Made by a program: the position numbers and the translations under genes. Below are positions 23,580 to 32,431 of a stretch of 64,000 nucleotides of DNA, piece after piece (positions within the stretch are counted from its first letter, which is position 1; each line of letters opens with the position of its first letter). Origin of the DNA: Symsagittifera roscoffensis (Eukaryota; Xenacoelomorpha; Acoela; Convolutidae); assembly GCF_963678635.1 (NCBI RefSeq), contig NC_087070.1, positions 29,922,048 through 29,986,047 on the forward strand, in the 5' to 3' direction. The notes below the pieces were generated by a model. The model did not search any database. It saw only the letters and a list, made by a program, of their open reading frames with translations, and was not told the DNA's origin.

Positions 23580-23972
23580 ATGAAATTGCAAAAAAGCAGA
23601 GTAACTCCTATTGATTTGAAAATAATTCACGAAATTTATACGTCTTTGAAACAAACTTATCCTGATAATTCTAACCGACGCAACTATTTTCTAGCTGCAT
23701 GTTCTCTGTTTTTTGTTAGTTCTGATAACCTTAACTACGACATTTGAATTAAGTTGAGACCTTATGGTGGCTTCATTGGTATTGATAACTCTTCCTGGGA
23801 CAAATACTTGAAAAGATCCAAAATTTTACGATTGCACGCTATTTTGCACGATGCGACAGGATTTATACACGAATTTTATCAACAGGGTCCCATGTACTGT
23901 TACATGTTGCCCTGGAACTGTAACAACAGCTTATTGGGACATTTGAGTGGAATAGCGTTCTGTTTTTCATGA
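23580..23972 (+). pseudogene. Unknown Polinton protein with internal TGA
   Basis: A 130-codon reading starts at ATG 23580, passes SRVTPIDLKIIHEIYTSLK and NYFLAACSLFFVSS, meets TGA at 23745-23747, and continues in the same frame with RPYGGFIGIDNSSWDKYLKR to a stop at 23970. Both halves have coherent composition, so I read this as one gene with a nonsense change. I do not recognise the family. Confidence 0.4.
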
Positions 23973-24006
23973 AAATGAAAAAACCAGAAGTTTATCATTT
24001 ACAAGA

Positions 24007-24576
24007 ATGCTAGGCGAGAGATCAGTTGTGCTTGACGTGGAAGGCTTTCGTTACAAGAAAAACGCCTTTGTGGTTAAAGAATTAGCAATAACAATTTCAG
24101 ACTACAGCGATCGACTCATTTTCCTACCTCCAGTGAATTTCAATATACTACCAAAGCTTGAACAAAAAGCTTACAACTGGTTAACAAATTATTTACACGG
24201 TCTCCATTGGGAAAACGGTGATTATCTTTATATAAACTTGAATCAAATACTTCAGAGTTTTGTGCTGAGAAATCCCGGTGCCGTTTTTTACGCTAAAGGA
24301 AAAGAAAAGACAGAATTTTTGGCCAAGTACTTGGACCGAAAGATTGAAAACCTAGATGATTTGGGCTGTCCTCGGGTTGAAAACTTATATTTTAAAAATT
24401 ATCCAAGTTGCAATAAACATATTCCACATTACAACTCCAGGAATCATTGTGCCCTGAAGAAAACCAAGGTTTTTTATGATTGGTTGAAAAATGAACAACA
24501 GCGAGAGATCAGCGAAAGTGGAGACACACCTATCACCAAATTCAATGCTTTGTGCGTGGATGACTCCAGATGGTGA
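24007..24576 (+). CDS. DEDD-type nuclease-like protein, 189 aa
   Basis: It starts MLGERSVVLDVEGF. The D-x-E pair (D10, E12) in a beta-strand context is the Exo I motif of DEDD exonucleases. YAKGKEKTEFL (about 95-105) fits the middle strand, and NHCALKKTKVF (about 146-156) resembles the H-x-AL-x-D end of Exo III, though the expected Asp is Lys. The catalytic centre may therefore be altered, or the fold used for something else. The ORF is intact. Its last 86 bases overlap the next reading frame. The assignment is by motif only. Confidence 0.5.
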   Translation: MLGERSVVLDVEGFRYKKNAFVVKELAITISDYSDRLIFLPPVNFNILPKLEQKAYNWLTNYLHGLHWENGDYLYINLNQILQSFVLRNPGAVFYAKGKEKTEFLAKYLDRKIENLDDLGCPRVENLYFKNYPSCNKHIPHYNSRNHCALKKTKVFYDWLKNEQQREISESGDTPITKFNALCVDDSRW

Positions 24577-24832
24577 TATTAAAATTTCATTAACGAGAAT
24601 AGAGCGTATTGATTGCAGTGGCCAAATTGTTCAGAGGAAGGAGCAAATAATAATTTCCGAAGAAGAGTTGTCTACGTTGAAGAGGTTTTTTCCAGTTATT
24701 GATCAATTTGTATACTTCCAGAGATTCAAGTTTATCAGAAATGTTAGCCAGCAAGCGAGGAGTCTATCTTCCCGAACTAGTCTTAGTACCCAAACGTCAG
24801 CCCGGAGTTCAGATGGATCTAAACAGCAGTGA
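24491..24832 (+). CDS. Overlapping ORF, 113 aa, unknown
   Basis: It opens inside the nuclease-like gene in another frame (MNNSERSAKVETHLS). It includes DGDIKISLTRIERIDCSGQ, a patterned segment that could be a beta-rich domain, and ends in a Ser/Thr-rich tail. Dense overlaps are common in this element, which makes it plausible, but nothing independent supports it. The central part (24570-24700), free of overlap, has codon-like composition. Confidence 0.4.
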   Translation: MNNSERSAKVETHLSPNSMLCAWMTPDGDIKISLTRIERIDCSGQIVQRKEQIIISEEELSTLKRFFPVIDQFVYFQRFKFIRNVSQQARSLSSRTSLSTQTSARSSDGSKQQ

Positions 24833-24917
24833 ATTGCCAGATGAGATTAAGACGATTGTGAAAGAGGATACTGTGAAGAAAATAATGTACTACAAAAAAC
24901 TGCAAATATCCCAATAA
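24741..24917 (+). CDS. Small overlapping ORF, 58 aa, unknown
   Basis: It starts MLASKRGVYLPELVLVPKRQ, overlaps the end of the 113-aa frame and ends YYKKLQISQ. The N-terminus has a Polinton-like short-protein look and the gene order (small ORFs before the membrane protein and ATPase) is usual in adintovirus-like elements. Function unknown. Confidence 0.4.
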   Translation: MLASKRGVYLPELVLVPKRQPGVQMDLNSSELPDEIKTIVKEDTVKKIMYYKKLQISQ

Positions 24918-25066
24918 ACTTTGTTTTAGAAATGCATGACATAAATGATAGAGATTTCACACGTTATGAAATTTTTTACTGTTCTCAAAAGTAATTTAAT
25001 TTTTTACAAGCTTCATTCACAGAGAGAAAAAGTCTAACACAGTCTGTAGAATAAATAGTTTCTCAA

Positions 25067-25351
25067 ATGTCAGAAGCAACAACAGCAGTAGATGAACCTG
25101 ACGCAACATTAGTAACAGAGTTTGTTTATAACGAGACAAACAGTGAAAAAAAATCATGGAAGTTTTGTAACAATGTAACTTTGCCAAGGTCTGAAGTAGT
25201 TTTTGTTGCGCAAATGGTAGTAATTCTAATTTTACTAACTTTCTGCATTCTCAAACTTTCTTTCACTAAATTAAGTTGCGAAGAAACGTCAGTTTGGTTC
25301 TCGATTTTATCAGGCTTGGTTGGTTACCTACTACCAAACCCAAGAATATGA
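25067..25351 (+). CDS. Small membrane protein next to the ATPase, 94 aa
   Basis: After a charged, Thr/Glu-rich N-terminus there is one clear transmembrane helix (about 46-66, VFVAQMVVILILLTFCILKL). A second hydrophobic stretch ends in the signature WFSILSGLVGYLLPNP (about 77-92). This short protein with a terminal GYLLPNP, immediately before the packaging ATPase, recurs in arthropod and other invertebrate Polinton-like elements as far as I recall. The stop overlaps the ATPase start as ATGA (25348-25351). It may be a virion membrane or packaging-portal protein; the role is not established. Confidence 0.65.
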   Translation: MSEATTAVDEPDATLVTEFVYNETNSEKKSWKFCNNVTLPRSEVVFVAQMVVILILLTFCILKLSFTKLSCEETSVWFSILSGLVGYLLPNPRI

Positions 25352-26049
25352 ATAAAGTGATTGATACTTCGACAAGAATTTTTATGGCAATAGTGGGACC
25401 TTCAGGATCCGGGAAAACTGAGTTAATTTTGAAACTTCTGATGGGAAATACTTTTTACCCTAAATTTGGAACCGTTCTATATCTTTACAACGAGATGCAA
25501 CCTGCATTCTCAGAAAAAGTGTCTTCTCGCGAAGTGAATGTGGAGTTCAAGAAATTCGACGGATTCGAATCTGTGAGAAAATTAGAAAGTGTTCTTCTAG
25601 TTTTCGATGATTCATGTGAAGACATCTATCATGACAAGGAATTTGTTAGGTTAGCGACAGCGGGTAGACATAGAGGGATAGATGTAATATATGTTAAGCA
25701 TAACTTGTTTCAACAAAGTCGATGGTCGCGTACGATTGATTTGAACACTTCACACATCATTCTGTTCAAATCGCCTCGCGACGTTCAGCAACTAGATCTT
25801 TTAGGAAGACAATTGAATGTATCAAAATTTTTGAGAAACTGTTACGAATTAGCTACCAGAGACTCTTCTGGACATCTTCTAATCGACTTGGACCCCCGTA
25901 CATCAGATTGTTTGAGATATTGTTCAAATATCACACCACCTGGGCCAACAGTTTTTTATTTACCCTTATCTGAAGCAGAAACTACTCCAATCACAAATGA
26001 AAAAGAAAAACTTATCTATTCTGCGGCATATGGTACAACTGAAACCTGA
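25348..26049 (+). CDS. FtsK/HerA-type genome packaging ATPase, 233 aa
   Basis: I place the start at ATG 25348, which overlaps the previous stop as ATGA, rather than at an upstream non-ATG codon. The Walker A loop is GPSGSGKT (residues 17-24). Walker B is VLLVFDD (82-88), ending in two acidic residues. The sensor-like segment DVIYVKHNLFQQSR follows, as in A32/FtsK packaging motors of NCLDVs, virophages and Polintons. It would pump DNA into the capsid using ATP. Length matches the family and no stop interrupts it. The 3' end overlaps the next frame by 53 bp. Confidence 0.88.
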   Translation: MNKVIDTSTRIFMAIVGPSGSGKTELILKLLMGNTFYPKFGTVLYLYNEMQPAFSEKVSSREVNVEFKKFDGFESVRKLESVLLVFDDSCEDIYHDKEFVRLATAGRHRGIDVIYVKHNLFQQSRWSRTIDLNTSHIILFKSPRDVQQLDLLGRQLNVSKFLRNCYELATRDSSGHLLIDLDPRTSDCLRYCSNITPPGPTVFYLPLSEAETTPITNEKEKLIYSAAYGTTET

Positions 26050-26302
26050 CCAGCTAAGAAGATTAATTAGAAAAACTTCAAATCGTGAGATCATAACACT
26101 TATTTGTGAATGTTTGCTCAATGTAGTCAATGGAAACGTACCCGTTAAAATCGCAAACATCGAACGAATCGAGACAGCATACAAATGATTAATAACTCCA
26201 AAAACCAGTGTTGTTAAAAAACGTGCGATTATTTTGAGTAAAGAAGGCTTCCATTTAGTTCGACAAATACTTTATTTTTGTTACAAGTACCTCACAACTT
26301 AA
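25997..26302 (+). pseudogene. Basic small Polinton protein with internal TGA
   Basis: The frame starts MKKKNLSILRHMVQLKPDQL inside the ATPase end and contains ECLLNVVNGNVPV, a motif I associate with the basic small protein found after the ATPase in adintovirus-like genomes. TGA at 26186-26188 interrupts it. The same frame continues with TPKTSVVKKRAIILSKEGF and stops at TAA 26300-26302, whose last A begins the next gene (TAATG). The conserved overlap implies that the original gene ran to 26302. It is therefore a nonsense allele, or a readthrough gene. Confidence 0.55.
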
Positions 26303-26838
26303 TGATGACTGCTGAAGAATTCATTCTAATTCCGAAACACTTATATGTTAAAGAGCAGCCACATGCTGCACGTGTTCTTCATGATAATAATATTAAACAT
26401 AAAAATGCTCAACTGTCCTATCTTAACCGGCTTAGACCCCAATTACCTCCAGAAACTAGTAAGACTACTGCAACGAAGGAAACATTCACGGATAATGTTG
26501 AGCCCCAACAAGAACAGCTTAAACTGTTAACGGACAATGAAGAAGTACCGGTCGAACGTGTTAAAGACGAAATACTAGAAGAGAAACACAATAGACAGAC
26601 CGAAAGCATTTTAGGACAGTTACCAGTTTTAGAAGACAAAAAATTTGTTAGAGCAAAAACCGTACTTGAAATCATAGAAAATTCAGAAAGAGTAACCATA
26701 AACCGTGACAATGAGGTGATATATGTAGATAAAGTACCAACAGGACTTAAAGCTACAATATTTTTATACGACATACAACAACCAACGAAAAAATTACACA
26801 ATCCGGCGTTCATTAACATTTTAACTGCTCTCAACTAG
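26302..26838 (+). CDS. Conserved Polinton protein downstream of ATPase, 178 aa
   Basis: The best start is ATG 26302, coupled to the previous stop (TAATG). The N-terminus MMTAEEFILIPKHLYVKEQP is followed by an acidic, Gln/Thr-rich middle (about 60-110) and a folded C-terminal part with FLYDIQQPTKKL near the end. Proteins with an IPK-x-LY-x-KEQP start occur at this position in adintovirus-type elements; their role is unknown. The ORF is intact. Confidence 0.6.
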   Translation: MMTAEEFILIPKHLYVKEQPHAARVLHDNNIKHKNAQLSYLNRLRPQLPPETSKTTATKETFTDNVEPQQEQLKLLTDNEEVPVERVKDEILEEKHNRQTESILGQLPVLEDKKFVRAKTVLEIIENSERVTINRDNEVIYVDKVPTGLKATIFLYDIQQPTKKLHNPAFINILTALN

Positions 26839-26863
26839 AATGAAAACCTGGTAATAAATCGAA

Positions 26864-28084
26864 ATGCCAAACACGCGATTCAGTCAGCGCCTATTAACGC
26901 TCAAGAGAAACGAGAACCCGGACTCTCAAGAACCCGCTCAACGTCGCCCACTTGGCAGGAAAAAAGTAGTGCAAACCTTAAGAGAAGTAAAAAACACAAA
27001 CGAAAAAGTCTCAGCGGTAATAGAAAAACCCAAAACCAAAAGCGTGAAAAAGAATCAGAAGAAGGCTCTGACTCATACGGAACGCCCCATAACAATTCAG
27101 ATTCTCCAACGTCAGAAAAGACGAAGGCGCAAACAAAACAATGGGAAAATTACCAAGATTGAAGAAAAATTGTTGAAAACTAAATACAGTGACAAAGGTC
27201 CCGCGTTATTTGGTAGTGTGAACAACTTGATAAAAGCAAGCAATTTGTCGCGAAAGAAAGTTAAACATTTCCTTCATACTGAACCTGCTTAAACGAAATA
27301 TCGAACTGTGATCCGAAAAACGCCGCGACTCAAGGTCATAGTTTACGATATCGACGAAATCTGGTCATTAGATCTGGCCTTTGTTGATAAACTTGCCCAG
27401 TACAACCATGATGTTAAGTATCTGCTTGTTGCAATTGACTGCATGTCCCGCTATCTCAGAGTGCAACCCTTGAAATCAAAGTATGCTACTACAACAGCAG
27501 AAGCGTTCAAACTAATGATAACGACAAAACAACCGCAAAAAGTATGGGTGGACAAGGGCACAGAGTTTAAAGGGTCATTCGAAGCATTATGTAAAAAGAA
27601 AGGCATAAACACATATAGCACAGAGAGCGAGAAAAAGTCCGCATTCGCTGAGAGAAATATCCGTTCCTTGAAAAATCTTATTTATAAGTACTTGGAGGAT
27701 AAATGGACTTACTCATACATTGACAAATTGCAAGATTTTGTCAATGCAATTAATTCGAGAACAAATCGTGTCACAAATCTTACACCAAATAAAGTAACTA
27801 AAAAAGATGTTCCTCGCCTGATTTCATTAAGAGCAGAACAGTCTTTGAAGTTAGTTCGACGTCCAAAGCTTTATGTTGGTGGTTATGTTAGACTTGCCAA
27901 AGTAGACATACGTTTTCGCAAGGGTTACAAACAATCGTTCACCGATGAAGTGTTTGAAGTTTTTGACATACCAACACGAAATCCCCCAACATACAATTTG
28001 ATTGATTCTAACAGAGAACCGATTGAGGGAAAATTTTACGAGTCTGAACTAATTCGCGTTCTGGAGAAGGACAATCATGACTGA
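26864..28084 (+). pseudogene. Retrovirus-type integrase of the Polinton (nonsense codon)
   Basis: The N-terminal third is a Lys/Arg-rich tail ending in SNLSRKKVKHFLHTEPA, the usual N-terminal domain of Polinton integrases. TAA at 27290-27292 breaks the frame. The same frame then gives the RNase H-fold core with D in IWSLDLAF, D in VWVDKGTEF and E in FAERNIRSLKNL: the DDE triad that inserts the element. The C-terminal segment YVGGYVRLAKVDIRFRKGY is the SH3-like part. The end overlaps the minor capsid start by 8 bp (ATGACTGA). One stop is the only defect I see. Confidence 0.85.
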
Positions 28085-28970
28085 GGGCACTTCCAACAGC
28101 CTTTTCACCCATAATGTTCCCCCTTCCTTCACAATTACCCTAGTTTCATCTGCATCAATGAACGTTTTTAAAGATAACACTCTGGCCAACTTCAAAAATC
28201 TCCTGAGTGAAGAAATAAATTTGCAAGGTGAATTGAGAGTAGCAGTTACAGAAATTACCTTCCCTACTCAGATAAACAACGTAACTGACAACAACATTGT
28301 GTACTACAAAAAAGATCGGGTTATAGCAAGCATGAAAGTTGAGAAAGACAAGATCTCCTGACCTTACTTTGGAGAAACAGCAAAAATAACAAAAGGAGAA
28401 TATACGAGCATTGATCAAATACTGGACGAGATTCGTCGAAAGACAGAATTAGAGAAATTGGATTACGTAATAGATCCAATAACCAAACATCTTTCCTTAT
28501 GGCTGCATTATTGGGAAGGTATAACTTTTTCAAGCCCACAAATTCCTAGTCTACTTGGATTCAAAGGCGTCAGAGATGGAACTGGTTATCATATAGGTTA
28601 CAAACAAGGAAGCACGAAACATAGCACATTCTCTACCCAAGATCTTATTGCTGACTATCCCGTTGATATATGCGCTGGTACTCAGCTTATGTTTATTTAT
28701 CTGGACATAATTCATTATCAAATAGTCGGAGACACAAAAGCACCCCTTTTACGAGTCATTGATACAAATCGTCGAGTGAAAAACGGTTACGCATGTACAA
28801 TTGAACCGAATCATTGTAAAGTGTTTAGTAATTTGGATTTTAAAAAACTTTTGGTCAATAATATTTCCAATATTTCTGTGAACCGGCGCACAGAAACTGG
28901 AGGACTTGTTCCTTTCGCTGGAGGGGGAAAAGTTGTTCTGACTTTGAAATTTCAAAATTTTAGCAATTGA
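28077..28970 (+). pseudogene. Minor capsid (penton-like) protein with internal TGA
   Basis: It lies between integrase and the pX-like gene, the normal place for the Polinton single-jelly-roll penton. It starts MTEGTSNSLFTHNVPP, passes SLLSEEINLQGE-type text (NLLSEEINLQGELRVAVTEI), stops at TGA 28359-28361, and reopens in the same frame (YFGETAKITKGEYTSID). It ends VLTLKFQNFSN. Length with both halves (297 codons) suits a minor capsid protein. The identification rests on context and on the pattern of the first 100 residues, where viral minor capsids of this group carry an (F)K-N-L-x-L-x-G-W/E-V/L-A-x-x-E-I/V block. Confidence 0.7.
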
Positions 28971-28975
28971 TCAAA

Positions 28976-29383
28976 ATGGATTCATATTACCACAACCAAG
29001 CAAACCTACCACATTTCTCGGGGCATTATAGACAACGAGGCAGTGGCTTCGGTGCATTAGCCTTGGGAATAGGAAGAGTCGCACTTCCACTGGCTCGAAA
29101 ATTTGTGATACCCGCGGCTAAAAAAATCGGAAAAGAACTACTTCTTCAGGCCGCTCCAGAACTGATAGAAGTTGCAACAAAAAGAAAAAGTCCTAAGCAG
29201 GCACTCAAAAGCACCGTTAGAAAAACAATCAAAAAGCAAGTAGGAGGAGGAAGTAGATCGCGGAAAAGTCATCCGAAAAGAACGACGGCGTTTAAACGAA
29301 AAACCAGACGCGTCATTCCCAGAAAACGAACTGCACAGAGAAGTCGCTCCGATTTCTTTACAAGGGTTAAAAATGATTTCTAA
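28976..29383 (+). CDS. pX/pVI-like basic virion protein, 135 aa
   Basis: The ATG at 28976 follows the previous stop by 5 bases. The protein begins MDSYYHNQANLPHFSGHYRQ and has a Gly-rich GSGFGALALGIGRVALPLARK hydrophobic patch. It continues with KKIGKELLLQAAPELIEVA and a strongly basic C-terminus (RKTRRVIPRKRTAQRSRS). Adintoviruses and Polintons encode such an adenovirus core-like protein between penton and hexon genes, thought to bind DNA or disrupt membranes. Its end overlaps the major capsid start by 11 bp. No interruption. Confidence 0.72.
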   Translation: MDSYYHNQANLPHFSGHYRQRGSGFGALALGIGRVALPLARKFVIPAAKKIGKELLLQAAPELIEVATKRKSPKQALKSTVRKTIKKQVGGGSRSRKSHPKRTTAFKRKTRRVIPRKRTAQRSRSDFFTRVKNDF

Positions 29384-30689
29384 TTTAATCCCGAGTGAAG
29401 CAACTCACAGCTCCTTGGACCTATTTGAGAAACCGCCTTTACTTGTCACTTTTGAAAATGCATTCACCCAAAAAATTGGACCTTCCTACTCTCCTGATGG
29501 TCCTATGCTCGAGTTTGAAGTACTCGGCGACAGAAATAATTTCATCGATCTTCAACGTACTCGTTTGGAAATAGTTGCACGAATTGTTCGAAGCAATGGA
29601 AACGTGCTTCGAACGCATGCTACAGAGGCGGCAAACAGAGATACGCCGTATTTTGTTAACAATCCTTTATCTTCATTATTTTCTGAGTGTACACTGTCTC
29701 TGAATGGTGAAAAAACATCAACTACCAATGCTAATTTTGCCCATAAAAGCTTTATTGAGACCGAGTTTTCATACGGTAATGATGCCAAGAAAACATGGTT
29801 AGCTTGTCAAGATTATTATTATGAAGAAAATCCATCAGCCATTGACGGTGCTGGAAGGAGAGCTGATGATGTTACGGAGCGTAAAGGTCTCGTTGCGGCC
29901 TCGAGCGAGCTGAAGCTATTTGGTAAAATTGCTTGCGACTTTTTGTCGTGTGACCAGCATCTACTTAGCGGTGTGACAATAAGATTGTCTCTTAGACGTT
30001 CTCCTAATGATTTTGTTGTCATATCTGAAGATGCAGCTAAACACTACAAGGTCCAAATAATCGAAGCTAACCTCTATGTCAGAAAGATGACTGTGACTGA
30101 CTATGTTCTCTCATCAATAGAAAAAACTTTGTTGAAGAACCCGGCAATTTACAATTACATCGAAGTAGTACCAAAAACGTTTCTTGCAACTGCAGGAGTA
30201 CAAAGCTGGCGACAAGAGGATGTTTTTGCGAAAGAACCTGTTCGAAGAATGATAGTAGCAATGAGCATAAACGAAGCATATTTGGGTACTAATAGAACAA
30301 ACCCTTTTCATTACCAGAAATTTGGGTTGAATGAGATCATTGTGTACAGAAACGGTCTACCCATTGCCGGAACTCCCATCTCAACATCAGACAATAAAAG
30401 AATTTATTACAATACGCTTGAGGCTCTTGATTTTGTTTTAAACACTAGTCATGGAATCAGTCTCGCTAATTATGATAATCATTATATTATGGCTTTTGAT
30501 CTCACGTCTACTCAAGAGGCTTCACACGATTTTATTCATCCTGAATTGACCAATTGCACTATTTCGCTCGAACTCAAGTTTGACGCAGGTCTCGGTAATA
30601 ACGTCGAGTTATTGTTTATGGGAGAGCGTGCATCAACAGTTTATGTGCGTTCAGATAGAAAAATTACCAAAAACACTCTTATGACCTAA
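29373..30689 (+). CDS. Major capsid protein (double jelly roll, hexon-like), 438 aa
   Basis: The N-terminus SSLDLFEKPPLLVTFENAF followed by GPMLEFEVLGDRNNFIDLQ matches the opening of adintovirus/Polinton major capsid proteins, where S-x-LD-LF-x-x-P-x-T and I/LEF-x-V-x-G-x-x-x-Y/F-I/LDL recur. Length is normal for the group. The late part (NGLPIAGTPISTSDN, HPELTNCTISLELKFD, VELLFMGE) fits the second jelly roll. The frame is fully open. It would build the icosahedral shell and be trimmed by the adjacent protease. Confidence 0.85.
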   Translation: MISNLIPSEATHSSLDLFEKPPLLVTFENAFTQKIGPSYSPDGPMLEFEVLGDRNNFIDLQRTRLEIVARIVRSNGNVLRTHATEAANRDTPYFVNNPLSSLFSECTLSLNGEKTSTTNANFAHKSFIETEFSYGNDAKKTWLACQDYYYEENPSAIDGAGRRADDVTERKGLVAASSELKLFGKIACDFLSCDQHLLSGVTIRLSLRRSPNDFVVISEDAAKHYKVQIIEANLYVRKMTVTDYVLSSIEKTLLKNPAIYNYIEVVPKTFLATAGVQSWRQEDVFAKEPVRRMIVAMSINEAYLGTNRTNPFHYQKFGLNEIIVYRNGLPIAGTPISTSDNKRIYYNTLEALDFVLNTSHGISLANYDNHYIMAFDLTSTQEASHDFIHPELTNCTISLELKFDAGLGNNVELLFMGERASTVYVRSDRKITKNTLMT

Positions 30690-30696
30690 GATAGAC

Positions 30697-31134
30697 ATGG
30701 ATAATCTTCAACTAGTAGAAATTATTAACCGTTGTAAGCATTTGAAACATCGCTTTAGAGGTGTTTTTCCGGCAGATTTGCCATGCTCTTCAGTTCTGAA
30801 AAACGATAATACGTTCATGATTATGAATGCCTCACCATCGGATCAACCTGGAACCCACTGGTTGCTTTTTGCTCAAGCTGGAGGACAGATATTCTTCGCA
30901 GATCCTCTAGGTAAACGATTATGTGATTATCCCCTCGTGTACAAGAATATGCGACGTACAATTCACGAGGGAAATCAACTACTGTTGAAAAAACCAATAC
31001 AATCAGCTGATTCAGTGTTATGCGGACTTTATTGTATTTATGTTGCTCATGTTATAATTACAAACAAATTTCCAATAGGTTTCAAACTTAATGATCATGA
31101 TTTGATAAGATTTGCCAAACATATGTTATTCTAA
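30697..31134 (+). CDS. Adenain-type (C5) maturation protease, 145 aa
   Basis: Catalytic residues are readable: His54 in GTHWLLF, Asp69 in FFADPLG, Gln102 (oxyanion) in PIQSADS and Cys109 in LCGLYCIYVAH. This is the adenovirus protease fold shared by Polintons and virophages, which cleaves capsid precursors. The start lies 7 bases after the major capsid stop. The frame is intact and of usual, somewhat short, length. Confidence 0.85.
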   Translation: MDNLQLVEIINRCKHLKHRFRGVFPADLPCSSVLKNDNTFMIMNASPSDQPGTHWLLFAQAGGQIFFADPLGKRLCDYPLVYKNMRRTIHEGNQLLLKKPIQSADSVLCGLYCIYVAHVIITNKFPIGFKLNDHDLIRFAKHMLF

Positions 31135-31228
31135 ATTAATTTATTGATGTTTTTGTAAAATTTATAAATTCGTTTTTTTTTTTCAATTCATTCTTATTAA
31201 CAACAAAGTTTTTTTTCTGCAAGTTTAT

Positions 31229-31347
31229 GTGAACCGCGAAAAGTTTCATATCAAGTCCTTCGAAATATTAAGGCATGGCCGTTTGGTTTAAGGGGCAATA
31301 GCTAACCCGGCGTTGCTCGTCGCTACGCTCCTCGGGAACGCCTCCCG
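31229..31347 (+). repeat. Left arm of the internal inverted repeat
   Basis: Landmarks are TTTCATATCAAG, CGAAATATTAAGGCATGGCC, GGGGCAATAGCTAACCCGGC and CTCCTCGGGAACGCCTCCCG. The inner 60 bases are far richer in GC than the surroundings. The inner and outer edges are both sharp when compared with the right arm. Confidence 0.85.
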
Positions 31348-31399
31348 CATGTGTAGTAACATTTTTTTTTGATATACAAGAGCGAAAGAAAACCAATAT

Positions 31400-32034
31400 T
31401 TAAAACTTGAATTTCTTCTCCATGATAAATTTCACAAACAAAGTGTTTGAATCAATTTCCATACAACCATACCCACTTAAAATTATGTCAATTATTTTAG
31501 AAAACTCAGCAGCGTTTTCACCATTCAAAATATTAGTAAAGCGTTCAATTGTTACGTTAGTTTGAGTTTGAACAGGTCAGTTTGAGTTTGAACAGATTTA
31601 GTCTGCGAGCCGAAGCAAACTTGAGGCAATCGTCTGCGAACTGGAACACCACTAACATCTAAGTTGTTGATGGAGTTATAATTCACAGCTATTTTCAGTT
31701 TTTCCATCAGAGGGCCAGACAATTCATAGTTGGAGCAACCCAAAATTAAATATTTGAATGTAGAGAGAAGACAAGGAACAACGAAGGCTTTTGAAGTCAT
31801 CTTGTTAAGTAAATCGGTAGACTCTTTCGTAAATTCGACCAGCACATGATAATTTTTTTCGTTGTCAATCGAATGGTTGCAAAAATCTAATTTATTCGAA
31901 TGGGAGGATACTGCAAAATTTGCTTTTGAAGCGAAGCCTGAAAAGTTGGGTTCATGATTCAGGATGAAAAATTTGTAATTTTTACGGAACTGTTTGAAAT
32001 AATCAGGGGATTGCTCATACATTGCTTCAACCAT
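31400..32034 (-). pseudogene. Unknown gene, frameshifted by a 20-bp duplication
   Basis: The open part (32034-31552, 160 codons) starts MVEAMYEQSPDYFKQFRKNY and contains YHVLVEFTKESTDLLNKM and FKYLILGCSNYELSG. Near the end a 20-bp unit (AGTTTGAGTTTGAACAG plus three bases) occurs twice in a row (31559-31578, 31579-31598), which shifts the frame and brings an early stop at 31552. The other frame stays open from there to 31400. It follows the PC4-like gene by 38 bases, so both are probably one transcription unit. I do not recognise the family; a DNA-binding or replication role would be speculation. Confidence 0.45.
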
Positions 32035-32071
32035 TGCTTTGAAGTTTCAATCGAATAACGAGTTGATAATG

Positions 32072-32431
32072 TTACACAACCCGACAGTTATCATCGTTTT
32101 CACTTTCGCATTCCTTTTCAGAGCATGAAGATTTTTTAGATTTGTTTCGCTTTTTTCTAAGTTTTTCAGTCATGTCGCAGTTTTTTGCTTTCGTCAACTT
32201 TTTGATTTTTGTATAATTGTCCGCCAAGGACTCGAATTCACCAGTTGACAAAGTTATTCCTTGTCGATACTTGAAAGTTCCCTCTTCGTCTTTTTTGTAC
32301 AATTTGATAGTTATGTAAGTACCGGTCTGTGCGAATGTTTTTGCACCGACTCTAACTTAACGTTTATCATTCAAAGATATATCCCTAAAATCATCGAAAT
32401 AGTCTACATCCGTGTCAAGAGAAGCGTACAT
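32072..32431 (-). pseudogene. PC4/p15-like ssDNA-binding coactivator (nonsense codon)
   Basis: The ATG at 32431 opens MYASLDTDVDYFDDFRDISL. TAA at 32359-32357 interrupts the frame after NDKR. The same frame then gives VRVGAKTFAQTGTYITIKLY and KYRQGITLSTGEFESLADNY, the beta-beta-beta and helix pattern of the PC4 fold (compare the family features I-x-x-Y, GxxKPGxKGISL, W/F-x-x-L). The Lys/Ser-rich C-terminus (KLRKKRNKSKKSS then an acidic stretch) mirrors the SEAC-type tail of PC4, placed after the domain. PC4 proteins bind single-stranded DNA and modulate transcription or repair; several viruses carry them. Confidence 0.6.

Noticed and set aside
29552..30311. Minus-strand ORFs within the major capsid gene
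   Set aside because: They are shadows of a long plus-strand frame that has a clear family assignment.
31552..32034. Rep (HUH) endonuclease for the unknown gene
   Set aside because: HVLVEF is not a His-hydrophobic-His motif and no Tyr active-site helix follows.
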